From: Verrucomicrobiota bacterium
GTDB lineage: Bacteria; Verrucomicrobiota; Verrucomicrobiia; Opitutales; Opitutaceae
Assembly (NCBI GenBank): GCA_016235555.1
Contig: JACRKC010000074.1
Coordinates: forward strand, 56,524-120,523
DNA length: 64,000 bases
Reading direction: 5' to 3'
Part shown: positions 34,358-42,914 of the stretch, in pieces
How the letters are laid out: each line of letters opens with the position of its first letter
Numbering within the stretch: the first letter of the stretch is position 1
Made by a program: the position numbers and the translations under genes
Notes under the pieces: model-generated
What the model was told of the DNA's origin: nothing
The model's database searches: none
Seen by the model: the letters and a program-made list of their open reading frames with translations, nothing else

Positions 34358-36049
34358 ATGAACCTCCGCCCCATCGTCGCACCCGCCGTCTTTGTTCGTC
34401 GTTCCGCCGCCAGACGGAATTCACCCGCCACCTTCCGCCTGACGGCGGGGCTGCAAACACTCGGCACCGCCATCGCGTTTCTCCTTTCGTTCGCCGCCGC
34501 CGCGCAGACGCCGGCCCCCGACCTCAAGAAAAACCCCGCGCCCACCATCGCCCCGCTCAATCCCGCGCTCCCCACGCTCTTCGTCGCCGGCGACTCCACC
34601 GCCGCGCGCGGCCGCGGCGAGCGCCAGCAGGGCTGGGGCGTGCCGCTGGCCGATTACTTCGATCCCGCCAAGGCCAACGTCGCCAACCGCGCGCGCGGCG
34701 GACGCAGCAGCCGCACGTTCATCACCGAGGGCTCGTGGGACAAGCTGCTCGCCGAGATGAAGGCCGGCGACGTCGTCCTGATCCAGTTCGGCCACAACGA
34801 CGGCAGCCCCGTCAACGAGGAGCCGTCCGTGCCCGTCTCGGCCCGCCGCGCCCGCGGCACGATCGGCGGCCTGGGCGACGAGACCCGCGAAGTCGACAAC
34901 ATCATCACCAAGCAGCACGAGGTCGTGCACACCTACGGCTGGTATATGCGCAAATACATCGCCGACACGAAGGCCAAGGGCGCCTTCCCCATCGTGGTCT
35001 CGTGCACTGTGCGCAACATCTGGAAAGACGGCCGCATCGAGCGCGGCCCCGGCAAGTATCGCGAGTGGTCGTTCGACCTCGCCAAGGCCGCCGCCGTGCC
35101 GTTCATCGACCTCTCGACCGCGATGGCCGATAAGTTCGACGCGCTCGGCGAGGAAAAGACCAAGGCCGTCTATCAGCAGGATCACACGCACTTCGACGCC
35201 GTCGGAGCCGACCTGCACGCCGCCGCCGTCGTCGCCGGGCTCAAGGGCCTCCGCACAAAAAACGTCGATCCGCTCCTCACCGCACTCTCCGCCAAAGGCA
35301 CCGCCGTCGCCGCCGACAAATTCACCTGGCTGCGTCTGCCCGTGCCGCGTGACCGCTCGCTGCCGTCGCTCTTCCTCGCGGGCGACTCGACCGTGCGCCA
35401 GGGCCGCGGCGACGGCGCCGAGGGCGGCCAGTGGGGCTGGGGCGATTACATTTCGCCGTTTTTCGACACGGACAAAATCAACGTCGTCAACCGCGCCGTC
35501 GGCGGCACCGGCGTGCGCAGTTTCATCGCGCCCGGTTCACACTGGGAAAACCTCCTGGCCCTCGTGAAACCCGGCGACTTCGTGATGATTCAATTCGGCC
35601 ACAACGACAACGGCGCCCGCGGTCCGCTCAAAGGCATCGGTGACGAAGTCGAGGAACGCGCCGCCACCAAGGACAGCCCGGCCGGCACCGTGCGCACGTG
35701 GGGCTGGTATATGCGCCGCTACATCGCCGACGTGCGCGCCAAGGGCGCCACGCCCATCGTGTGCTCGCTGATTCCGCGCAAGCGTTGGGAAAACGGGAAA
35801 GTCGTCCGCGATGCCGCCACCCACGCCGGCTGGGCCGCCCAAGTCGCCGCCGCGGAGAAGGTCGCCTTCTTCGATCTCAACGAAAACATCGCCCGCCGCT
35901 ACGAGGAACTCGGCGCCGAAAAGGTGAACGCCTTCTTCGCCGACGAGCGTGTTCACACCAGCCTCGCCGGCGCGAAGCTCAATGCCGAGATCGTCGTGAC
36001 CACGCTCCGCACGCTCCCGACCGATCCCCTCGCGGCGTATTTGAGGTAG
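34358..36049 (+). CDS. Tandem rhamnogalacturonan-acetylesterase-like SGNH hydrolase (two CE12-type domains), secreted
   Basis: A 563-residue secreted protein with two fused SGNH esterase domains of rhamnogalacturonan-acetylesterase type, removing acetyl groups from pectin side regions. The N-terminus has an Arg-rich n-region and hydrophobic TAIAFLLSFAAAAQT. Domain 1 (about 70-300) has the serine motif FVAGDSTAARGRG, QFGHNDGS and DHTHFDAVGA. Domain 2 (about 340-560) has FLAGDSTVRQGRG, QFGHNDNG and DERVHTSLAGA. In domain 1 the final Asp-x-x-His reads DHTH. In domain 2 the aligned residue appears to be Glu (ERVH), so catalysis there may be altered. TYGWYMRKYIAD and TWGWYMRRYIAD show the duplication plainly. 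ATG 34358 is fixed by the signal peptide. Confidence 0.88.
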   Translation: MNLRPIVAPAVFVRRSAARRNSPATFRLTAGLQTLGTAIAFLLSFAAAAQTPAPDLKKNPAPTIAPLNPALPTLFVAGDSTAARGRGERQQGWGVPLADYFDPAKANVANRARGGRSSRTFITEGSWDKLLAEMKAGDVVLIQFGHNDGSPVNEEPSVPVSARRARGTIGGLGDETREVDNIITKQHEVVHTYGWYMRKYIADTKAKGAFPIVVSCTVRNIWKDGRIERGPGKYREWSFDLAKAAAVPFIDLSTAMADKFDALGEEKTKAVYQQDHTHFDAVGADLHAAAVVAGLKGLRTKNVDPLLTALSAKGTAVAADKFTWLRLPVPRDRSLPSLFLAGDSTVRQGRGDGAEGGQWGWGDYISPFFDTDKINVVNRAVGGTGVRSFIAPGSHWENLLALVKPGDFVMIQFGHNDNGARGPLKGIGDEVEERAATKDSPAGTVRTWGWYMRRYIADVRAKGATPIVCSLIPRKRWENGKVVRDAATHAGWAAQVAAAEKVAFFDLNENIARRYEELGAEKVNAFFADERVHTSLAGAKLNAEIVVTTLRTLPTDPLAAYLR

Positions 36050-36127
36050 GAGCCTGCTTGCAGGCGATTCGTAGCGACGAGCGCCAGCGAGTCGAGGGTT
36101 TGTCGGCTTGCTGGCGCTCGCCGCTAC
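36046..36127. repeat. Palindromes 'gagcctgcttgcaggc' and 'gtagcgacgagcgccagcga'
   Basis: A small palindrome AGCCTGCTTGCAGGC overlaps the end of the esterase gene. It is followed by arms GTAGCGACGAGCGCCAGCGA (36071) and CTGGCGCTCGCCGCTAC (36111-36127). The core is the same type as inside the shell-C element at 25203. Confidence 0.82.
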
Positions 36128-36258
36128 TGCGGCGATCGACGACGGGAGGCACCTGCCCTTCCGCTCCCGACCATTGCGGAAAACTTGCGCGCGGTCGCAG
36201 TTGCGTTTCTTTCGTCGCGCGGGCGCGTCTGGCTCCGCACCGCTTTCGACCCACCCCC

Positions 36259-37956
36259 ATGAAAATTTCCGCGCTCTTCGCCGCGTCCGTTCTCACCGTG
36301 TCCGCCTTCGCCGACGTCGAGTTGCCAAAGGACGCCACCCCGGTCCTCGCTGCCATGCGCGCCGAACTCGACCACTCGCTCGCCGCGCTCAAATCACAGC
36401 CGACCCCGCCGTATTTCCTCAGCTACGAAATCACCGAGACGCGCCGCACCGCCGTCAGCAGTTCGTTCGGCGCGCTCGTTTCCAGCAACGAAAGCACCTC
36501 GCGCTCGCTCGACATCGACCTGCGCGTCGGCAGCCCCGCCCTCGACAACACCCACGCGATCCGCGGCGCCGGCGGCTTCGGTGGCGGCGGCAACACCGGC
36601 GGCGGCAGCGCCTCGATTCCGGTCGAGGACTCCCCCGATGCCATCCGCTCCACCCTCTGGTATCAAACCGACCGCCGCTACAAATCCGCCGTCGAGCAGC
36701 TCACGCGCGTGAAAGCCAACGTGCAGGTGAAGGTCGAGGAGGAGGACAAGTCCGCCGATTTCGCCGCCGAGCCCGCGCAAAGCCACGCCGAGAAACCCGT
36801 CGCCTTCACCGTCGATCGCCGCGCGCTCGAGGAAAAAGTCCGCCGCTACACCGCGCCGTTCGCCGCCCACCCGCGCATCTATTCGGCCACGGCCTCGATC
36901 AGCCTCGGCGTCGAGACGCGCTGGTATGTCAACAGCGAGGGCACGTTGCTCCAGACCTCCCAGCCCACCTGTCGCATTTCGGTCAACGCCACCACCAAGG
37001 CCGACGACGGCATGGACCTTCCGCGTTTCCAGACCTACTTCGCGTTCCGCCCCGAGCAGCTCCCGTCCGACGAGGCGATCCTCGCCGACGTGAAGCAGAT
37101 CATCGCCGACCTCGCTGCGCTGCGCACCGCCCCGCTCGTCGATCCCTACACCGGTCCCGCAATTCTCTCGGGCCGCGCCGCCGGCGTGTTTTTCCACGAG
37201 GTATTCGGTCATCGCATCGAAGGCCACCGGCAGAAGCGCGCCGAGGAGGGCCAGACGTTCAAGAAGATGCTCGGCCAGAAACTGCTGCCCGAGACGTTCA
37301 CGGTCTACTGCGACCCGACCATTCCGAAATACGGCCCCGTCGAACTCGGCGGCCACTACCTCTACGACAACCAGGGCGTGAAAGGCCGCCGCGTGCCGCT
37401 CATCGATCACGGCGTGTTCTCCGGTTTCCTCATGGCCCGCATCCCGATCGACGGCTTCCCCGCCTCCAACGGCCACGGCCGTAAGGCCGTCGGCTCCTCC
37501 GTCGTCTCCCGCCAGTCCAACCTCATCGTCGAAGCCGCCAAACCGATCTCGCACGCCGCGCTCAAGGCCGAGCTGCTCAAGCTCGTCGCCGAGCAGAAGA
37601 AACCCTACGGCCTGCTCTTCGACGACATCGAGGGCGGCTTCGCGCTGACCGGCCGCTCGCAACCCAACGCCTTCAACGTGCAACCCATCCTCGTCTACCG
37701 CATCTACGCCGACGGTCGCGAGGAACTCGTGCGCGGCGCCGACTTCATCGGCACGCCACTCTCGGCATTTTCCAAGATCGTCGCGGCCGACGACGCGCCC
37801 GGCGTCTTCAACGGCGTGTGCGGCGCCGAGTCCGGCTGGGTGCCCGTGTCGGCCGTGTCGCCCGCGCTGCTGCTCTCGCAGGTCGAGGTGCAGAAAAAGG
37901 AAAAATCCCAGGAACGCCTCCCCCTACTCCCCGCGCCCGGCGCGAAATCCGAGTAA
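36259..37956 (+). CDS. TldD-like metalloprotease with signal peptide
   Basis: A 565-residue member of the TldD/PmbA metalloprotease family. The zinc motif is intact in FFHEVFGHRIEGHRQKR (HExxxH). Later landmarks are GRAAGVFFHEV, GPVELGGHYLYDNQG, ASNGHGRKAVGSSVVSRQSN and GGFALTGRSQPNAFNVQPI. The N-terminus MKISALFAASVLTVSAFADV is a signal peptide, so unlike E. coli TldD this copy should be exported. ATG 36259 is fixed by it. The partner-like gene follows 18 bp downstream. Family members in bacteria act as heteromeric proteases on unfolded peptides; the substrate here is unknown. Confidence 0.88.
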   Translation: MKISALFAASVLTVSAFADVELPKDATPVLAAMRAELDHSLAALKSQPTPPYFLSYEITETRRTAVSSSFGALVSSNESTSRSLDIDLRVGSPALDNTHAIRGAGGFGGGGNTGGGSASIPVEDSPDAIRSTLWYQTDRRYKSAVEQLTRVKANVQVKVEEEDKSADFAAEPAQSHAEKPVAFTVDRRALEEKVRRYTAPFAAHPRIYSATASISLGVETRWYVNSEGTLLQTSQPTCRISVNATTKADDGMDLPRFQTYFAFRPEQLPSDEAILADVKQIIADLAALRTAPLVDPYTGPAILSGRAAGVFFHEVFGHRIEGHRQKRAEEGQTFKKMLGQKLLPETFTVYCDPTIPKYGPVELGGHYLYDNQGVKGRRVPLIDHGVFSGFLMARIPIDGFPASNGHGRKAVGSSVVSRQSNLIVEAAKPISHAALKAELLKLVAEQKKPYGLLFDDIEGGFALTGRSQPNAFNVQPILVYRIYADGREELVRGADFIGTPLSAFSKIVAADDAPGVFNGVCGAESGWVPVSAVSPALLLSQVEVQKKEKSQERLPLLPAPGAKSE

Positions 37957-37974
37957 CCCGACGCGCTGCCGACC

Positions 37975-39927
37975 ATGCATACTATTTTTCACCTCGCATC
38001 GCTTCGTCGGACCACCGTCCGCCATTTCGCTGAGGCGGGACGCCTCAGCCACGTGGACGAGGCGTCCCGCCTCGTCTCACCGCTCCGCCCGCTCCTCTTC
38101 GCACTCCTCGCCGCCCGCCTCGTCCGCGGTGCCCCAGCCCCGAAGGGGCGAAAGTCAATAGCCCAGGGCAGCGCCCTGGGTTTCGGCTCGAATAGATTGT
38201 CGAGCCCTGAAAGGGCGACACCACGCCGCGCCCTCGGCATCCGCCCGCTCCTCGCCCTCATCCTCGCCTCACTCGCGCCGCTCGCCCGCGCCGCGACCGC
38301 CGACGACACCGTCATGCGCGCCATGCGCGACGAGCTCGCCCGCTCGATGTCCCAGCTCCAGCTCGAAAACCTCGAGAAACCCTACTTCATCGCCTACCGC
38401 GTGCAGGACGCGCGCAGCCAGGGCGTCGCCGCCCAACTCGGCAGCGCCCTCGGCCGCTTCGATGGCCGCAACCGCACCGTCGCCATCGAGGTGCGCGTCG
38501 GCAGCCCCGCCTTCGACAACACCAACTTCCAGTCCTTCGGCCCCGGCGGCTCGAGTTCCGCGACGCTCGCGCTCGACGACCACTACGACACGCTCCGCCG
38601 CCAGCTCTGGCTCGCCACCGACCGCGCCTACAAAGCCGCCGCCGAACAATTCTCGCGCAAAAAAGCCGCGCTCCAAAACAAGACCCGCACGGAAGTGCTG
38701 CCCGATTTCTCACCGCAAGCGCCCGTCACACTCACCGACCTCCATCCGGGCAAACCCATCGACCTCGACCGCGCCGAAGCGATGGTGCGCGAACTCTCGG
38801 CCGTGTTTCGCGAACCGCCGCTCGTCGACAGTTCGATCGTGCGTCTCACCGCCGTCGAGGAGACCACCCGCTACGTCAACAGCGAGGGCAGCGCCTTCAC
38901 GCGCACGGAATTTCAGATCTCGGTCGTCGCCGGTGCCGCCACGCAGGCCCCCGACGGCTTTCCGCTCGACGATCACTTCATCACCCACGCCCGCGCGTGG
39001 GACGCACTCCCGCCGAAGGCCGAGCTCGCCGCCGCCCTGCGCCAGCTCACCCGCCGCCTCGCCGCGCAGCGCGACGCCCAACTCCTCGACCAATACAACG
39101 GCCCCGTCCTCCTCGAAGGCCAGGCCGCCGTGGAGATTTTCGCCCAGGTGATCGCACCGCTGCTCGGCGCGCGCCCGCGCCCGATCGTCGACTCCGGCGG
39201 CCGCGGTGGCCGCGGCGGCTTTGGCCCCTCCGGCGCTTCGGAAAATCCGTTTCTCGACAAGCTCGGCGCCCGCGTGCTGCCCGACATGTTCACCGTCGTC
39301 GACAATCCGACACTCACCACGCTCAACGGCCAGCCGCTCTTCGGCGATGCCCGCATCGACGATGAAGGCGTGCCCACCCGCGCCGTCACGCTCGTGGAAA
39401 AAGGCCGCCTGCGCACGCTGCTCACCTCGCGCGCCCCCGTGCGCGGCGTGCCGCGCAGCACCGGCAGCGTGCGCAACGGCAGCGTCGTCCCGTCCAATCT
39501 CATCGTCTCCGCCAACGACGGCCTCGACGCCGCGGCGCTCAAGGCCGAGCTGCTCAAGCTTGTCGAGCAGCGCGGCAAGGACTACGGCGTGATCATCCGC
39601 CGCCTCGGCGATCCCAACCTCCGCGCCGGCCCCGGCCTCAGCGGCCGCACCGGCGCCCGCGTCGAGCCGGTCATCCTCGCCGTCAAGGTCTTCCCCGACG
39701 GCCGCGAGGAGCCGCTGCGCAACGTCGACATCGCCGGCATCGAGCCGCCGAGCTTCAAGGACATCCTCGTCGCCGGCCGCGAGCCGCACCTCAGCACCGT
39801 GCCGTTCCGCAGTTCGACGTGCTCGTTCGCCGTGCCGTCGCTCCTCTTCGAGGACCTCACCCTCAAGAAACCCGCCGGCGAAATCTCGCGCCCGCCGATC
39901 GCGAAGCACCCGCTCGCCAATCGGTGA
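37975..39927 (+). CDS. TldE/PmbA-like partner without zinc motif, with two repeats embedded near its 5' end
   Basis: A 650-residue homologue of the preceding TldD-like protein. Shared segments include MRAMRDELARSMSQLQLE, FDNTNFQSFGP, RYVNSEGSAFTRTEF, LKAELLKLVEQRGKDYGV and REPHLSTVPFRSSTCSFAVPS. Where TldD has HExxxH this protein reads AAVEIFAQVIAPLLG, so it is probably a non-catalytic TldE-type partner. A plausible signal core is RPLLALILASLAPLARAA, but about 75 residues lie between it and ATG 37975. Two repeats (38032-38073, 38136-38220) encode much of that stretch. Either the protein has an extended N-terminus or translation starts at an unrecognised internal site. Confidence 0.78.
   Translation: MHTIFHLASLRRTTVRHFAEAGRLSHVDEASRLVSPLRPLLFALLAARLVRGAPAPKGRKSIAQGSALGFGSNRLSSPERATPRRALGIRPLLALILASLAPLARAATADDTVMRAMRDELARSMSQLQLENLEKPYFIAYRVQDARSQGVAAQLGSALGRFDGRNRTVAIEVRVGSPAFDNTNFQSFGPGGSSSATLALDDHYDTLRRQLWLATDRAYKAAAEQFSRKKAALQNKTRTEVLPDFSPQAPVTLTDLHPGKPIDLDRAEAMVRELSAVFREPPLVDSSIVRLTAVEETTRYVNSEGSAFTRTEFQISVVAGAATQAPDGFPLDDHFITHARAWDALPPKAELAAALRQLTRRLAAQRDAQLLDQYNGPVLLEGQAAVEIFAQVIAPLLGARPRPIVDSGGRGGRGGFGPSGASENPFLDKLGARVLPDMFTVVDNPTLTTLNGQPLFGDARIDDEGVPTRAVTLVEKGRLRTLLTSRAPVRGVPRSTGSVRNGSVVPSNLIVSANDGLDAAALKAELLKLVEQRGKDYGVIIRRLGDPNLRAGPGLSGRTGARVEPVILAVKVFPDGREEPLRNVDIAGIEPPSFKDILVAGREPHLSTVPFRSSTCSFAVPSLLFEDLTLKKPAGEISRPPIAKHPLANR
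38032..38073. repeat. Palindrome family 'gaggcgggacgcctcagcca' inside TldE-like gene
   Basis: A 42-bp near-palindrome whose sequence is the exact reverse complement of 55494-55535, with the match extending a few bases further on each side. It is read as codons of the TldE-like N-terminus. Confidence 0.88.
38135..38220. repeat. Triple-hairpin repeat 'agccccgaaggggcg / cccagggcagcgccctggg'
   Basis: Three short hairpins lie in a row: AGCCCCGAAGGGGCG (38137-38151), GCCCAGGGCAGCGCCCTGGG (38161-38180) and GAGCCCTGAAAGGGCGA (38202-38218). They are in frame within the TldE-like gene. By general recollection this layout recurs across genomes of several phyla, but I cannot check that here. Confidence 0.8.
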
Positions 39928-39985
39928 CGGTCGCACGCGCACCGGGCCACCCATCCACCCGCCAACGCCGCCGCACAAGGAGCGG

Positions 39986-40121
39986 CGCTTTGAAGGGGCG
40001 TATCTCACTTTCTTGCCATGCGGAGGGGCGCTTTTCCAAGCGCCCAGGCTCGGCGGTTGAAAACCGCCGTTCCGTCGCGCTCACCGGACGGCAAGAAACT
40101 GCGATACGCCCGCTTTGAAGG
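39986..40121. repeat. Nested palindrome, shell B with 'ggggcgcttttccaagcgcc' core, flanked by perfect 11-bp direct repeat
   Basis: The shell arms are GGCGTATCTCACTTTCTTGC (39997-40016) and GCAAGAAACTGCGATACGCC (40091-40110). The core has two hairpins, GGGGCGCTTTTCCAAGCGCCC and GGCGGTTGAAAACCGCC. The 11-mer CGCTTTGAAGG is present at 39986-39996 and 40111-40121, directly abutting both ends. This is the cleanest insertion footprint in the window. Confidence 0.92.
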
Positions 40122-40183
40122 CGCCGGGGTTCCTGGGGTGGCGTCTGATCTCAACGTCGCGTAGCTTTCAGCCTGAATCCCGC

Positions 40184-40324
40184 AATTGAACCGCAGAGGG
40201 CGCAAAGAGCGCAGAGAGAAAAAACTCGTTTGTTGCCCTTCATGCGCATTCACCTCGCGGTGAAGGTCTCCCGCCCGGTCAGAAAAACCGGAGAGTCTCT
40301 CTTTGAGTTCTTTGCGGTTAATTC
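40184..40324. repeat. Long degenerate inverted repeat of 'ccgcagagggcgcaaagagc' words
   Basis: Left arm TTGAACCGCAGAGGGCGCAA (from 40186) pairs with TTTGAGTTCTTTGCGGTTAA (40302-40321). Inside are TTCACCTCGCGGTGAA and a CCGG-type hairpin. It belongs to the same word-built class as 32175 and 33061. Confidence 0.78.
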
Positions 40325-40354
40325 CAACTGCGCCTGTTTAGGTTCGATTTTTCT

Positions 40355-40520
40355 GTTGCCGGCCCGGCCGCCGGCCGGGCCGGCAAGGCCGAACCGCAAC
40401 ATAACTGGTATCACCTCCGACCTTCCGACCTTCCGACCCCGGCGGTCGCCGGCCGCTGCCACGACCGGGGCTCCCGGCGCTGACCTCCGGCTGAACCACA
40501 CCTCCGGCTGAGCCTGGTTC
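40355..40520. repeat. Low-complexity block: GC palindrome, 8-bp tandem and short direct repeats
   Basis: Contains a palindrome CCGGCCCGGCCGCCGGCCGG (40359-40378), about two and a half copies of an 8-bp unit GACCTTCC (40419-40438), and a direct repeat ACCTCCGGCTGA (40483 and 40500). No gene is seen. The first glycosyltransferase starts 40 bp further on. Confidence 0.65.
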
Positions 40521-40560
40521 CGGGTTGTGTTTGCCCACCCGGTCCGATGAATCACGCCGG

Positions 40561-42912
40561 ATGACGGTGCTTGCAGACATCGGGCGGCGGCTGTCCGGCC
40601 CTCTCGGGGCCGGCCTTCTCCTGTTCGTGCTCTATGTCGCACTGCTGGCCGGCGGCCGCGACAAATCACCCGCGATGGACGAGCCGCTCCATGCCGCCGC
40701 CGGGCATGCGTATTGGAGATTCGGCGACTTCCGCATCCATCCGGAGAACGGCGTGCTCCCGCAGCGCTGGTTCGGTCTCGCCTTGCTGGGCGACTCGATC
40801 AATCCGCCCGACCGGGCGTCGCCGAGCTGGCGGGAATCCCGCCAGTGGAGCCTCGCCTACGAGTGGTTCCATCATTCGGGCAACGACCCGGCCACCCTGC
40901 TCCGCCGCGGTCGCGCCGCCGCCGCGCTGCTCACCGTCGCCCTGGGCGCGCTCGTCTGGTGGTGGTCGCGGAGCCTGTTCGGTCCGGCCGGCGGCCTGCT
41001 CTCGCTCGCCCTGTTCGCGCTCGATCCAACCATCCTCGCCCACGGCGCCCTGCTCACCTCCGACCTGTGCGGCGCGCTCTTTTTCCTGCTTTCGCTCTGG
41101 ACCGCGTCACGCGCCCTGGAGGCGTTCACTCCGGGGCGGTTGCTGGCCAGCACGCTCGCCCTCAGCGGTCTCTTTCTCTCGAAGATGTCCGCGCCGCTCG
41201 TGCTGCCGGTGCTCGCCCTCCTGCTTGGCGCCCGGCTGTTGTCGCCCGCGCCCTTGCCGCTCGGCGTCGCCCCGCCTCTCACCAGCCGGCGCGCGCGCGC
41301 CCTCGCCCTCGCCGCCGGCGTGATCCTGCACCTGGCGGTGGTCTTCGGCGCGATCTGGCTCGCCTACGGGTTTCGCTTCACGGCGTTCGCGGCCGGGCCG
41401 CCGGGCCCCGCGCAGTTCGACTATCCGTGGGAATGGGCGCTCGACCGCCCGGACCACATCGCGTTGGTCAACCAACTCGACCTCACCCCCGACCAGACGA
41501 AACAGGTGGCCGCCGTGTTGGCGCAACACGGGGCCGGCCATCTCGGTTGGGACCACGCCGCCGTCGCGGCCCTCGCCGAGGTGCGGCGCACGGTGCTCCG
41601 GCCGGAGCAGGCGCGGACCCTCGCACGTCTGCTCGCCGCGCCGCCGCCCGCGTTGCCCACCCGTGCGGTGGAGTTCGCCCGCCGGCATCGCCTGCTGCCC
41701 GAGGCCTTTCTCTACGGCTACGCCCATGTGTGGAAACTCTCCCGCAGCCGCACCGCGTTCCTCAACGGCGGGACCAGCCAGACCGGGTGGCGCTCGTTTT
41801 TTCCGTTCACGTTTCTCGTCAAGACGCCGCTGGTCCTCCACCTCCTCGCGTTGCTCGCGGTGCCCGCGGCCGTCGCCCGGTGGCGCCGCGCCCGCCGCTC
41901 CGACCCGGCGCACGCCGCCGCCCTGCTCCACTCCGGAGTGCTCCCGCTCGCCGCGTTTGCCGCGGTCTACGGAGGCGCGGCGATCCTGAGCCACCTCAAC
42001 ATCGGGCACCGCCACCTCCTCCCGCTGTATCCCGTTCTGTTCATCCTGTGCGGCGCCACCGCCTGGTGGCTCCAACCGGTTCCCGCCGCGACACGCCCGC
42101 GTCTTTTTCCACCCGTGTGGCTGGCGGCCCCGTTGGGCGTGCTCGTCATCGAAACGGCGGCGTGGTTTCCCCACTACCTGTCCTATTTCAACGGCCTCGT
42201 GCGCCCGTCCCGCGCCTACCGCCACCTCGTCGATAGCTCGCTCGACTGGGGTCAGGACCTTCCGGGGCTCCGGCGTTACCTCGATCGACATCCGCCCGCC
42301 GGCCGCTCCTACCTCGCTTACTTCGGCATGGGCCGGCCGACCTACTACGGCATCACCGCCACGCAATTCTACGGCCACCTGGGCTTCGAGGTCGTCGCCC
42401 AACCCGCCCTCCGCGTCCTCCCCGATCTTCAATCCGACCGCGACCGTGCCAAAATCGCGGAGTTCTTGCGCAACGAGCCGGTCTACGATCCCGCCCTCCT
42501 CGCCAACGTCGAATTCGGCGCGACGCGCGGCGCGCTCCTCGTCAAACGCCCCGACGCGCTGCGCCTCGCCGGCGGCACCTATTTCATCAGCGCGACGCTG
42601 CTCCAGCCCGTGACCTACTCGACCGCCTTCGGCCCGTGGAACGCGCAACACGAAGCCGCCTACCAGCGCCTGCGCGAAACCGTCCGGCCGCTGCTCGACG
42701 ACGACGTGCGGGTCCGCGCCGCCGCGCTCGGCCAGCACTCGATGGTCGACTGGTTGCGCGCCTTCGACGACTACGCCGAATATCGCTTCGCCCGCCTCAC
42801 CGCCTTCCTCCGCCAGCGCGAACCCGCCGACACGATCAACTATTCGATCCTCGTCTACCACCTGACGGATGCCGATCTCACCCGGGCGCTCGACGGCCCG
42901 CCGCCCAAGTAA
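40561..42912 (+). CDS. GT-C family (GT39-like) membrane glycosyltransferase, paralogue 1
   Basis: A 783-residue polytopic membrane protein of the GT-C fold that would transfer a sugar from a polyprenyl-phosphate donor on the periplasmic side. The first extracytoplasmic loop carries the catalytic acidic pair in SPAMDEPLHAAAGHAYW (Asp40, Glu41). About ten helices follow, with SHLNIGHRHLLPLYPVLF and DSSLDWGQDLPGLRRYL as the most conserved segments. A C-terminal soluble region ends INYSILVYHLTDADLTRALD. Two paralogues (43236-45614, 49411-51762) share all these marks. ATG 40561 is preferred; an ATG 36 bp upstream would add twelve residues. Acceptor and donor are unknown. Confidence 0.85.
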   Translation: MTVLADIGRRLSGPLGAGLLLFVLYVALLAGGRDKSPAMDEPLHAAAGHAYWRFGDFRIHPENGVLPQRWFGLALLGDSINPPDRASPSWRESRQWSLAYEWFHHSGNDPATLLRRGRAAAALLTVALGALVWWWSRSLFGPAGGLLSLALFALDPTILAHGALLTSDLCGALFFLLSLWTASRALEAFTPGRLLASTLALSGLFLSKMSAPLVLPVLALLLGARLLSPAPLPLGVAPPLTSRRARALALAAGVILHLAVVFGAIWLAYGFRFTAFAAGPPGPAQFDYPWEWALDRPDHIALVNQLDLTPDQTKQVAAVLAQHGAGHLGWDHAAVAALAEVRRTVLRPEQARTLARLLAAPPPALPTRAVEFARRHRLLPEAFLYGYAHVWKLSRSRTAFLNGGTSQTGWRSFFPFTFLVKTPLVLHLLALLAVPAAVARWRRARRSDPAHAAALLHSGVLPLAAFAAVYGGAAILSHLNIGHRHLLPLYPVLFILCGATAWWLQPVPAATRPRLFPPVWLAAPLGVLVIETAAWFPHYLSYFNGLVRPSRAYRHLVDSSLDWGQDLPGLRRYLDRHPPAGRSYLAYFGMGRPTYYGITATQFYGHLGFEVVAQPALRVLPDLQSDRDRAKIAEFLRNEPVYDPALLANVEFGATRGALLVKRPDALRLAGGTYFISATLLQPVTYSTAFGPWNAQHEAAYQRLRETVRPLLDDDVRVRAAALGQHSMVDWLRAFDDYAEYRFARLTAFLRQREPADTINYSILVYHLTDADLTRALDGPPPK

Positions 42913-42914
42913 AC

